64,000 nucleotides of DNA from CAYYDE01 sp964470525. Its GTDB lineage: Bacteria > Patescibacteriota > Gracilibacteria > BD1-5 > UBA6164. Within the stretch, counting starts at the first letter, position 1, and each line of letters opens with the position of its first letter. A program made the position numbers and the translations under genes. This document shows, piece by piece, positions 55,329 to 64,000 of this stretch. The notes under the pieces were generated by a model that did no database searches, was not told where the DNA came from, and saw only the letters and a list, made by a program, of their open reading frames with translations. The stretch lies in contig CAYYDE010000003.1 in the NCBI GenBank assembly GCA_964470525.1, positions 62,001 through 126,000 of the forward strand. Direction: 5' to 3'.

Positions 55329-56489
55329 ATGGGAGTATTGGCAAAAATTTTCAATTTTTCTCGCTTATTTTCTCAAAAAATGGAAACACTCAATCGAGTG
55401 ACGATTTCAAAACAATCCATTTTGCATAATTATGATTTGATAGCGAAACTCAACTCGGGAAAATATGTTTTTCCTGTTTTGAAGTCAAATGCATATGGTC
55501 ATGGAATTCAAGAAATTGCTAGTATTTTGCGTGAGAGAAATCCTGAATATCTTGTGGTTGATAGTTATTATGAAGCACTCAAAATTTGGGAAGTGAATCC
55601 GTCAAAAATTCTTTTGATAGGACCTATTTTGCCAGAAAATATATCAAAAATGAATTTTAAAAAAATAGATTTGGTAGTAAGTGATATTGCACTTTTAGAA
55701 GCTTTGGGAGCATCATGAAAAAAAATAAATATTCATATTAAAATTGACACAGGAATGAATCGTCAATGAATTTATCCCCATGAACTCAAAGATTTTTTAA
55801 AATCTCTAAAAAAATATAAAAATCTTCATCTTCTTTGAATTTGTAGTCATTTAGCTGATGCAGATAATAAAAATAATTCGTATTCAGAACTCCAAATGCA
55901 TCGATTTGAACATGCATTGGATCTTTTAAAATCACAAAGAATTTTTCCAAAATATGTTCATATTTCTAACTCTGCAGGTGCTTTAAAGGATTTTTTATCT
56001 GGGGAAGTGAATAGCGTGAGGTTGTGAATCAGTTTGTATGGAGTGCATCCTTTGCTGGAAAGCGATACAGCATTTCAAAAATGAAACTCACTCAAATTGG
56101 CTCTTGATTTTGAAACAACATTGATCCAAAAAAAACTTCTCAAAGCATGAGAAAAAGTTGGATATAACGGAAGTTTTGAAGCAAAACAAGATATGTATAT
56201 TGGGATTGTACCAGTAGGATATTTTGAGGGAATTTCTCGTAATCTTGGAAATAAATTTTCTTTTTTTGCAAAAAATAAACCTCTTCCGATTATCGGAAAA
56301 GTATGTATGAATTTGTGTATGGTAGATTTATCACAGATTCCAACTTTGAAAGTCTGAGAAAAAGTAAGTGTGATTTCTTCCTCAAAAGTTGCAAAAAATT
56401 CAGTCTACGAAATGGCAAAACTATCAGGAACGATTCCGTATGAAACTCTGGTAAAAATCAATGAAAGTGTGAGAAGAGAAGTGATATAA
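55329..56489 (+). CDS. alr: Alanine racemase
   Basis: The 386-aa PLP enzyme has P-V-L-K-S-N-A-Y-G-H-G with the cofactor Lys52, H-I-K-I-D-T-G-M-N-R-Q-G, C-S-H-L-A-D-A-D, S-N-S-A-G and R-L-G-I-S-L-Y-G. The second catalytic Tyr is in G-Y-N-G-S-F, and G-K-V-C-M-N-L is near the end. It supplies D-alanine for peptidoglycan. The first 17 residues before M-E-T-L-N are not conserved, so translation may start at 55380. The presence of alr implies some wall synthesis in this organism. Confidence 0.94.
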
Positions 56490-56517
56490 AAAAATCGTGA
56501 GAATCACGATTTTTTTA
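56488..56517. terminator. Bidirectional terminator after alr
   Basis: The 13-bp arms AAAAAAATCGTGA / TCACGATTTTTTT overlap the stop codons of both converging genes. Confidence 0.8.
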
Positions 56518-57111
56518 TTTATAATTTTCTAAAAAATTTTTCATAACATCAATTTCTGCTTGCTGAGAAGCAATAATATTATCAATAATTTCTTTTGTTT
56601 CATGTTGTGCTGGCTTATCTTCCATTGCTTGGGCCATTTGAATAGCTCCTTGATGGTGTACAATCATTCCTTCTAAATATGCTTTTTCAGCTTCATATGT
56701 TGAGAGAGAAGTTAGATCTGGATGCATCATATTTTCATATTGAAATATTGTATCATTTTTATAAGAATTTTCAATAATTTCTCTCATAATTTGTACTTCT
56801 GCTTCTTGTGCTGAAATAATATTTTGTAAAAGGTTTTTGAGTTCGGGGTCTTGAGTTTTTTCTAAAATAATTTTTGAAGTCTCAATAGCTTCTGAGTGAT
56901 GTGGAATCATCATTTTGAGAAAACTTTCTTCTCATGTAATCATATTTCCGTGATTCATGGTTTGATGTGTTCAGTGATCATTGTTATGAAATTGAGTATT
57001 TCCAAAAAACGGAATTTGAATTTCTTTATGACTATTGAGATAAAAATATCCTCCTATAACGACTAAGAGTATTATATCAATGATAATAAGATACCAATAT
57101 GTTTTTTTCAT
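56515..57111 (-). CDS. DUF305-family membrane-anchored protein
   Basis: The 198-aa protein has an N-terminal anchor (about 5-25), a His/Asn-rich linker, and a four-helix DUF305 domain (about 60-195) with two related motifs: M-M-I-P-H-H-S-E-A-I-E and M-I-V-H-H-Q-G-A-I-Q-M-A. DUF305 proteins are extracytoplasmic and often linked to copper. The His and Met content fits metal binding. An in-frame ATG nine bases upstream (57120) is an alternative start. It is last in a leftward series with the membrane protein and the 379-aa protein. Confidence 0.87.
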
Positions 57112-57134
57112 ATATTTCATTTTAAAAAATAAAA

Positions 57135-58805
57135 TTATTTCACTATTTTATACAAAATTACTGTTTCTCCATTTTTTTCAAATGTTTTTAATTTTTGAAG
57201 TCAAGGGTATGTTTCATCAGGAAAATGAAGCAAAAAATCCAAATCAGGACGATATCTTGCAAAATCAATACTATCAACTACCAAATAATCAATCGAATGA
57301 TGACGAGCATAGATGAGAAGGTTTTCTAATTTATTGGTATAAGGAGTAAGCCATCTTTCCCAACTTCCTGCATAATACGTAACAACAGGAAATCTTTCCA
57401 TAATTTTGAGGTGTTCTCCAGAAAAATGATATTCTTTTAAATAGATTCCAGCTTCTTTTTTGACCTCATATTTTGCATCTTCTCATTTGAAAGTATTGTA
57501 ATAACTCAGTATTCCAAGAGCAAAAATTCCAGCAAAAACTCCAGAGATTCACAGATATTTTCCCCATTCTCAAAAAATATTTTTTATGTTCCATGATTGT
57601 AATCAATAGACAAAGAAAAAAAGGAAAAATGGTACAAAAATCACAAAATATCTATCAAGGACAAAAAATAATGTGAAAAATAAACTTGCTACTCAAAAAA
57701 AGCTCAAAAACGTGATAACGAGAAAAGATTCACCATTTCTTATAAGAGCGATGATTCACCAAATCATGAAAATGATAGGAATACTCAAAAGCAACATAAA
57801 GAAAATATTCTTGTAAAAAGTACTTCATTCTACATGGAAAAGTTTGTATGCATTTCATACAATGATATGTGGAAGATTTTCTCAGTAGAGCTTGAGTTGA
57901 TTTTCGGAAATTCTATGTATGACTTTTTGTGGATCGGAAAGCATATAATTTTTAAAACTTTCTCACTCTGTAGGTTTTTCATATTTTAAACCTCCAGCAA
58001 ATCAAGCAATGAGTCCAAGATTATCAGGACGGAGTTCTCAAACAGCTTGTTCAAATCCGTCATCATCCATTTTACTGACTCATCTGAGTTCTGCCTGTCT
58101 GAGGTTGGAACTTCCTTTGTTGGTGAGTCACCATTCTCAGGTAAAACTGTTCATATATGCTATATATGGCAAAGCAATAATGAAAAATCACAACAAAATC
58201 ATGATTCCATGATGAAGAGTTTTTCCAAAAGAATTCTCTTTTTTTATCCATAAATATGCTAAAATAAGTCCAATACTTCCAAGATAAATAAAGGCTTCTG
58301 CTCGAGTGATATAGAGAAGTCAGACAAAAAGTCCTATAAAACACATATTTCCAGCAGTAGGAATATGTTTATATTGTAATACTGCAATAAATAAAAGGAA
58401 AAATAATGGAATATATAAATTTTCTGAAAGAATATGAATATTATAATGTAATAATATCGGACTGAAAAATAAAAATCCAACAAAAGCAAAGAGATATTTT
58501 GGTGAGAGATAACTTTTTCAAAACAGATATGCTATGAGAATGAGAAAATTAAAAAGTACAATATTTCCTACAAAACTTGCGAGCATATCATTTTCAATAA
58601 TACTTCCAAAAAATGCAATAGGAACAGAATATAAAAATCAAAACCATCCATTTCAAAAACCTTCCAGAGAAAAATTCTTTAAGTGATGAGCCATCTGAAG
58701 ATATGCAAAACTATCAGCAATTTTCATCACTTCATTGAGAGAGAAAAAATAAATATGTAAGAGATTTCCAAGAAGGATGAGTCATAAAAAAAGAAGTTTT
58801 TTCAT
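57135..58805 (-). CDS. Multipass membrane protein, GT-C (GT39-like) glycosyltransferase-type
   Basis: The 556-aa protein has about 10-12 membrane helices in residues 1-440 and a soluble C-terminal domain of about 110 residues. The first extracytoplasmic loop contains A-D-S-F-A-Y-L-Q-M-A, with an acidic residue after the first helix as in GT-C enzymes that use lipid-linked sugars. The loop with R-A-E-A-F-I-Y fits the same fold. It may glycosylate surface proteins or lipids. The family assignment is from topology and the loop motif only. Its start lies 16 bp from the stop of the 379-aa gene upstream. Confidence 0.7.
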
Positions 58806-58821
58806 AATTTTGCTTTAAGAT

Positions 58822-59961
58822 TTATTCGTAATTTTCCATTGTATAATCAAAGATTTCAAGATCTTGGTTAAATCTGTATACAATTCCATATCCATCATAT
58901 TGTTGATAATCAGTTGGAATAAATCAAATATATCCAGTATTTGCAAGCTGTTCAGGAGTATTTGCATATTCACCATTTTCTCTAAAATGTGTTTGATTTG
59001 CTTGATCAAGATAGGCAAGGTTAAGCTCACGAATGGCTTTATTGATATAATTATTACACGTATTTCCAGTAATAAGATCTTGTTCAGCTTGTTCATCAAA
59101 TATGAATAATTCTTTTCTCATATTTTCCATATTTTTTATGACATTTTCATCAAGTGTGTGTCATTCTTGAAATGTTACAAAACTCAGTGATTCCAAAGCT
59201 TGAGCAGCTATTTCACAAGAGGGATTTTTTTCTTTTGTTGCTTGTGCAAGATTGAGAAACATGAGAGTTGATTTTTCTCTTTCTCATGACTTTCCTCTCA
59301 TAATTGCTGCCATAATTTTTGCTCATTCTACTCAGCCATCAATCATAGACGCAATTTTGTAATAATTTGATGAAGCAAGAGAATCTTTGAAATAAAAATA
59401 ATATAAAAAACCTTGATGAAATGGAATTTCAAAATCTCTACATGGATTTCGTAAAGATGTGTTTCAAAAGAGTTTTCATAGATCGTCCTCTTGGATTATT
59501 TTTTCAATTTTTTCTTGATCACAGAAATTTTTTATTCCTTTGAGTCAAATTTTTTCTCCTTCAATATTGTGTATTTCTTGACTTTCTAATGAAAGATCTT
59601 CATATCTTTGATTGAGAGAAGGAAGTAATAATTGTCCAATCAAGTATGGTTTTTGGAAATTTGGATCAAGTTCTGTAATGAGATCAAGCATGTGATACAA
59701 ATATTTTTTGTATTCTGAACCAACAGCATTCCCTCCGATATATTGAATTGCTTGCAGCCAATAGAAATCTGCTCTCAGATTTTTGAATCAAAAAGAAGTA
59801 GAAAGAGCAACCTCTTTTTTAGGAAGCAAATCGGGGTGTTGGATGATTTGAAATTGTTTTTCTTTTATTTTTGAGTAATTGTTTTGATTTATCTCATAAA
59901 AACTCCAGCAAGTTCAAAGAACGAAAAAGAAAAATAGAACAAAAAATATTTTATTTTTCAT
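58822..59961 (-). CDS. Signal-anchored 379-aa protein, possibly TPR-like
   Basis: ATG at 59961, TAA at 58822-58824. Residues 4-20 form a signal anchor (I-F-F-V-L-F-F-F-V-L-G). The rest is helical with regularly spaced aromatic residues. R-A-D-F-Y-W-L-Q-A-I-Q-Y-I-G and L-D-P-N-F-Q-K-P-Y resemble the start of TPR-type units seen in envelope proteins. It is probably cotranscribed with the downstream membrane protein and DUF305 genes, and may be a periplasmic partner of the GT-C-like protein. Confidence 0.65.
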
Positions 59962-59990
59962 AGGTTTTGTATGGTATATTATTAAAGTAA

Positions 59991-60488
59991 TTAAATGTCA
60001 ATTGCATCAAGGTCAATATTTTTGAGATGGTTTATTTTTTTATATAGTGTTATTTTCCTGTCTTTTCCTTCTCAAATACTTTTGCTTGAAAGAGATTCAT
60101 CATTTAAAGTGAGAATAAAAGAATGAATTTTTTTTCTTTCATAAGCATTAAAAAAAGGAAGAGTAATTTCTTGTCCAGTACGTTGTACTATTTCAGCTTT
60201 TCTACGAACAAAATCAAAAAGTTTTTCATCTTTTTTTATTAAATAGTCATTTATTTCAAGGTGAATGAGTGTTTTTTCTCAAGAAAATTGACGTAATAAA
60301 CTTGTAAGAATGAGACGAATATCCTCAAGAGTTTTTCATGAGTAGCCAATTAAAAGTGATGAATCAGGAGTTTGAAGTTTGATGTAGAAAATATGCTCTT
60401 CTTCTTTTTGTACTTCAAGAGAGTCTATTTGTATATTTAATTTCTCAAAAAATATTGTAATAATATTTGATATATTGTTTGTTTCCAT
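59991..60488 (-). CDS. khpB: RNA-binding protein KhpB/Jag (KH + R3H)
   Basis: The 165-aa protein has a KH domain (about 35-95) with L-L-I-G-Y-S-G-K-T-L-E-D-I-R, followed by an R3H domain with A-Y-E-R-K-K-I-H-S-F-I and S-I-G-E-G-K-D-R-K-I. The Jag N-terminal domain is missing, as in many short KhpB proteins. KhpB pairs with KhpA (22362-22598). I chose the ATG at 60488 because a TTGTAA-16-TATAAC promoter lies between it and the longer in-frame start at 60569, which would fall upstream of the transcript. Confidence 0.88.
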
Positions 60489-60624
60489 ACCCAAAAAAAT
60501 AAAAGAGTAATTCTTTATTGTTATAATATTTTTTTTGAATTTTACAAGTTTTTGTATTTTTTTTGACAAACATCAAAAAAATTTTATTATACTCCCATAT
60601 TTTTAATTATTATAAACCAAGAAA

Positions 60625-63075
60625 ATGCCAGATAAAAAAATAGAAGATGATTATTATGCACAAGCAAATTCCTCAGAGTCAACTTCTGATACTCAAAATG
60701 AAAAACCAAGATTACAAATTAAATGAAAGCTAAAAATTAAATCAAAAGCATCAGCTTCTGATTCTTTAGATGTTTCTTCTGATTCAGGAAAACAAGAAGT
60801 AAAACCACAAAAAGAAAAAAAAGCAAAAAAACAACAATCCTCTTCTTTTTCTCAAGGGGTTTCTTTGATTGAACCAAAAACAGTATCTTGAGTATTTGAA
60901 GGAAACTCATATACAACACAAAAATGACTACAAGAAAAACAAAGAAGAGAATCTTGAGAAAAACAAAAATCAGAGAGATCGTATGAAACTTCATCTACAA
61001 GAAAATCATCATTTTCTCCAAAAACTCCTGAAGTTTCATCAGGAAATGGAGATACAACTTTTGTAAAAAAAGAATTTTCTTTTCAAGGAAAACCATCATT
61101 TCCATCAAAAAATAATAATAAAAAGAAATGAAAAAGTGATGATGAAAATGAAAAAAAATCAAGATTTTTCAAAAAAGATAGAAATACAAAATATTCAAAA
61201 AACTTTTTTGAAGATGAAGATGCAGCTTTTTCAAGATCAAATAAAATCAGGCAAAAAGAAAAAATAGAAAAATCTATGGAAGAAATGAAACAAGATTTGA
61301 CAAATCGTACATGAGAAACAGTAACCATTTCAGAAATTTTATCAGTGAAAGAATTTTCAGAAAAAATCTGAATTCCAATTGTAAAATTGATGGCAGAGTT
61401 CATGAAAAATGGAATGCTTGTAACGCTCAATTCAAAAATTGATTTTGAAACAGCTTCTATTATTGCTGAAACTTTTGAAATTAAATTGCAAAGAGATGTT
61501 TCATCATGATTACAAGTGGAAGATGTTTTAGAATGAAATATTCAAGCACTTATTATAGAAGATAATTCAGAAAATTATTCCTCTCGTTCTCCAGTTGTTT
61601 CAATTATGGGGCATGTTGATCATGGAAAAACTTCACTTTTGGATTATATCAGAAAATCAAAAACAGCTGATAAAGAAGCAGGATGAATTACTCAAAGTAT
61701 TGGGGCTTATCAAGCAATTTATAATGATCAAAAAATTACATTTTTGGATACTCCTTGACACGAAGCTTTTACTGTTATGAGAGCAAGATGAGCAAAATCA
61801 ACAGATATTGCTGTTTTAGTGGTTGCAGCTGATGAATGAGTAAAACCTCAAACTATAGAGAGTATCAATCACGCTCGTGAGGCAAATATTCCAATAGTTG
61901 TTGCTATAAATAAAATGGATAAAGAAGGAGCAAATCCTGATTTTGTAAAATGACAATTGGCTTCACAATGATTACAACCAGAAGATTGGGGAGGAGATAT
62001 TCCTATGGTTCCTGTTTCTGCACACCAAGGAACTGGAATTGATGATTTATTAGAAGTATTGTTGATTGTTGCAGAAATGCAAGGATTGAAAGCAAATCCA
62101 AATAGACCAGCAATAGGAACAATTATAGAGTCACATTTAGATATGAGTCTTGGTCCAGTTTCAACAATTCTTATCAACACATGAACATTAAAAAAATGAG
62201 ATTATGTTGTATGTAAAGGATCTTATGGAAGAGTGAAAGTATTAAAGGATTATCATTCAAAAAATATAAACTCTGCATGACCAAGTGAACCAGTATTAGT
62301 GGTTTGATTGGATGGGGTTGCTGATGGGTGAGATATTATTCAAGTGGTAAGTGATGCTGAAAAAGCAAGACAAAAAGCAGCAGAATATTATGATATTATG
62401 ATGAATAAAAAATCACTTTCAGCTTCTTCTATTGATTTAATTATGTCAAAAATTAAATCTGGAAGTTTGAAACAATTGAAAGTTGTTATTAAAGCTGATT
62501 CAAATGGTTCATTAGAAGCAATGAAAGGAGCTGTTATAAAACTTTCAACTCCTGAAACAAAAGTTTCAGTGATTCATTCATGAGTTGGGAATATTACAGA
62601 AGGAGATGTATTGATGTGTCAATGAAGTTCTGCTATTTTGATAGGATTTAATGTTGATTTACTTGGAAATTTAAGAAATGTTATTGATGAACAAAAGATA
62701 GAATATATATCAAGTAAAATTATTTATCATATTACAGAAAGAATTGAAAAAATTATTACTGGAATGTTAGATCCAAAAGAAGTGGAAATACTTTTTTGAG
62801 AAGCAAAAGTATGAGGAATTTTCTATGTAGATAAATGATTTATGATTTTATGACTCAAAATAGCTGAATGAGTAAATATTGAAAAATGACTCTATGCAAG
62901 AATTATAAGAAATGATAAATTATTAGGAAAATGATATATTGAAAATCTAAAATCGTGAATTATTGATGTAAATCAATTAGAATGACCTGCGGAATGTTGA
63001 ATTAAATGTAAAACAGATGTTGTGCTTGAAATGGGAGATATTTTAGAAATGTATAAAATTGAAATTCAAAAATAA
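60625..63075 (+). CDS. infB: Translation initiation factor IF-2
   Basis: The 816-aa GTPase has a low-complexity Ser/Lys-rich N-terminus (about 1-215) and the IF-2 N domain with V-T-I-S-E-I-L-S-V-K-E-F-S-E-K. The G domain has G-H-V-D-H-G-K-T near 330, D-T-P-G-H-E-A-F (Gly = TGA), N-K-M-D and S-A-H. The C-terminal half has the usual barrel and C1-C2 domains. It brings initiator tRNA to the 30S subunit. A TTGACA promoter lies about 35 bp upstream, divergent from khpB. The cNMP-binding gene follows by 24 bp. Confidence 0.96.
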
Positions 63076-63099
63076 AATATATTTTTTAATCTATTTAAT

Positions 63100-63492
63100 A
63101 TGTTTGAAGGAATTGATTTATTTTCTTCTCTTACGCAAGAAGAACAGGACAAATTATCACTTTTTTGTCAATTAAGATATGTAAAATCATGAGAGGTTTT
63201 ATTTGAAGAAGGAGATACTTCAACGAGTATGTATATTGTAAAAAAATGACTTTTACAAGCATTTACATGAGAACGTTTATTATGAAAAATAGGTCCTTCT
63301 GAAATTGTTTGAGAAATGGCTTTATTTGATGAACCTCAATATCGTAGTGCTACTGTGAGTGCTGTTGATGATACAGAATTGATTGTAATTTTGACATATT
63401 CTTTAGAACAATTGATTCAAAAGCATTCAGATATTATTGCAAAAATACGAGCAGTAATTCAGAAAAGAAAAAGTCAAAATCTTCAGTTATAA
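63100..63492 (+). CDS. Stand-alone cyclic-nucleotide-binding domain protein
   Basis: The 130-aa protein is a single cNMP-binding (CRP-type) domain with G-E-V-L-F-E-E-G-D and the phosphate-binding cassette G-E-M-A-L-F-D-E-P-Q-Y-R-S-A-T-V. The cassette keeps the Glu and Arg that contact the cyclic phosphate, so cAMP binding is plausible. There is no helix-turn-helix, so it is not a CRP-like repressor. It may act by protein contact. It is cotranscribed with infB. The only cyclase likely to supply a ligand in the window is the CHASE2 enzyme. Confidence 0.87.
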
Positions 63493-63493
63493 A

Positions 63494-63538
63494 AAATAAA
63501 AAAAGCAAAAATAAAAAAAGATTTGCTTTTTTTATTTT
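63494..63538 (+). terminator. Terminator after the cNMP-binding gene
   Basis: The arms AATAAAAAAAGCAAA / TTTGCTTTTTTTATT have a 12-base A-rich loop, followed by T residues. Confidence 0.6.
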
Positions 63539-63581
63539 TATTTATACAATGAGTCGGCTATTATTTAAAAGTCTACAAAAT

Positions 63582-63812
63582 ATGTCCCAAAAAGAGGAAA
63601 AGATCGAGGTAGAATGAACCATTGTAAAGGCTCTACCCAATCTGGTATTTGATGTTCAATTACCAGAAGAGTTTTGATGAGAAATTATCAAATGATACCT
63701 CTCTTGAAAGATGAGAATTAACTTTATCAAACTCATTGAGTGAGATAAGGTTTTGCTTGAGCTCAGTCCTTATGATCTCTGAAAATGAAGGATTGTTTTT
63801 AGAAAAAAATAA
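63582..63812 (+). CDS. infA: Translation initiation factor IF-1
   Basis: The 76-aa OB-fold protein has E-E-K-I-E-V-E-G-T-I, P-N-L-V-F-D-V-Q-L, G-K-M-R-I-N-F-I and S-P-Y-D-L-G-K-G-R-I-V-F-R, matching IF-1. All eight glycines are TGA codons, and none is GGN. Codons such as GAG, CTC, ATC and CCC are more frequent than in neighbouring genes. An in-frame ATG 33 bp upstream (63549) could extend it by 11 residues, but the usual IF-1 N-terminus favours 63582. It is followed by rpmJ, a standard order. Confidence 0.95.
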
Positions 63813-63838
63813 TATTTTACTCTTTATTTACAATTATT

Positions 63839-63952
63839 ATGAAAGTTTCAGCTTCTGTAAAAAAAATATGTGATAAATGTAAAATTATTAAAAGAAAAGG
63901 AATTGTGAGAGTGATTTGTGAAAATCCAAAACATAAACAAAAACAAGGATAA
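63839..63952 (+). CDS. rpmJ: 50S ribosomal protein bL36
   Basis: The 37-aa protein keeps the full bL36 pattern M-K-V-x-A-S-V-K-K-I-C-x-x-C, K-I-I-K-R-K-G-I-V-R-V-I-C and N-P-x-H-K-Q. The zinc ligands (three Cys and one His) are present. It lies 26 bp after infA, and both its glycines are GGA, in contrast with infA. Confidence 0.96.
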   Translation: MKVSASVKKICDKCKIIKRKGIVRVICENPKHKQKQG

Positions 63953-63970
63953 TTTCTTTTGATGATAATT

Positions 63971-64000
63971 ATGTTTAATCGTAGAACATACGAAATAATT
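63971..64000 (+). CDS. Start of an unidentified gene, cut by window edge
   Basis: An ATG at 63971 (or in frame at 63962) opens a frame M-F-N-R-R-T-Y-E-I-I that continues past the window, 18 bp after rpmJ. rpsM is usual here, but the visible ten residues do not match the start of uS13, so I leave it unnamed. Confidence 0.35.
   Translation, partial: MFNRRTYEII

Noticed and set aside
795..63952. TGA as tryptophan (code 4) or selenocysteine
   Set aside because: TGA falls on invariant glycines in many families and occurs far too often for selenocysteine. TGG serves tryptophan.

Overview
The window comes from an AT-rich bacterium that reads TGA as glycine (translation table 25). This points to the Gracilibacteria/Absconditabacteria (BD1-5/SR1) branch of the candidate phyla radiation. 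The recoding can be read directly. TGA encodes the first G of GGDEF, a Walker A glycine of Mfd, the G of DTPGHE in IF-2, the GPGSFTG glycine of TsaB, the glycine before the prepilin cleavage site, and one glycine of the HExxxH motif of a metallopeptidase. Genes end in TAA or TAG. Shine-Dalgarno sequences are almost absent. I cannot separate Gracilibacteria from Absconditabacteria with the markers here.

Layout. 1-8.4 kb: a cut gene, a small helical protein, a diguanylate cyclase, a three-fold folding lipoprotein (thioredoxin-cyclophilin-FKBP), mfd, tsaB, a PH-domain membrane protein and queA. 8.5-15.7 kb: a leftward accessory block of a 40-aa basic protein, a 615-aa and a 1300-aa membrane-associated protein of unknown function, and a GH73 wall hydrolase without a signal peptide. 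15.7-19.1 kb: ftsX and an ATP-grasp ligase fused to a tyrosine-carboxypeptidase-like metalloprotease. 19.2-23.5 kb: tRNAs, two small basic proteins, tuf, rpsJ, rpmB, rpsP, khpA, a pilin-like protein and a DivIC/FtsB-like protein. 23.6-30 kb: FecR protein, CHASE2 adenylate cyclase, typA, then rpsF-ssb-rpsR.

30-33.4 kb: a prepilin-like protein carrying long Cys-rich, InlB-like and TSP1-like repeats, with an exactly 100-N assembly gap. 33.4-39.7 kb: lysS, a small unknown and dnaE. 39.8-52.4 kb: one 4195-aa secreted protein. 52.5-57 kb: small envelope proteins, a C39-like cysteine protease that looks imported from a standard-code genome, a pirin, alanine racemase and a DUF305 protein. 57-60.5 kb: a GT-C-like membrane protein, a repeat-type envelope protein and khpB. 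60.6-64 kb: infB, a cyclic-nucleotide-binding protein, infA, rpmJ and the start of another gene.

How it fits together. Translation and replication housekeeping genes are interleaved with a large investment in the cell surface (giant protein, prepilin fusion, pilin-like protein, lipoprotein, wall hydrolase). There is also a second-messenger toolkit (GGDEF, CHASE2 cyclase, cNMP-binding protein). Eight promoters, mostly of surface or unknown genes, share an extended -10 (TATGN before the hexamer), whereas the four others I can read well do not. This surface-heavy repertoire suits an epibiotic or host-attached lifestyle, but that is inference.
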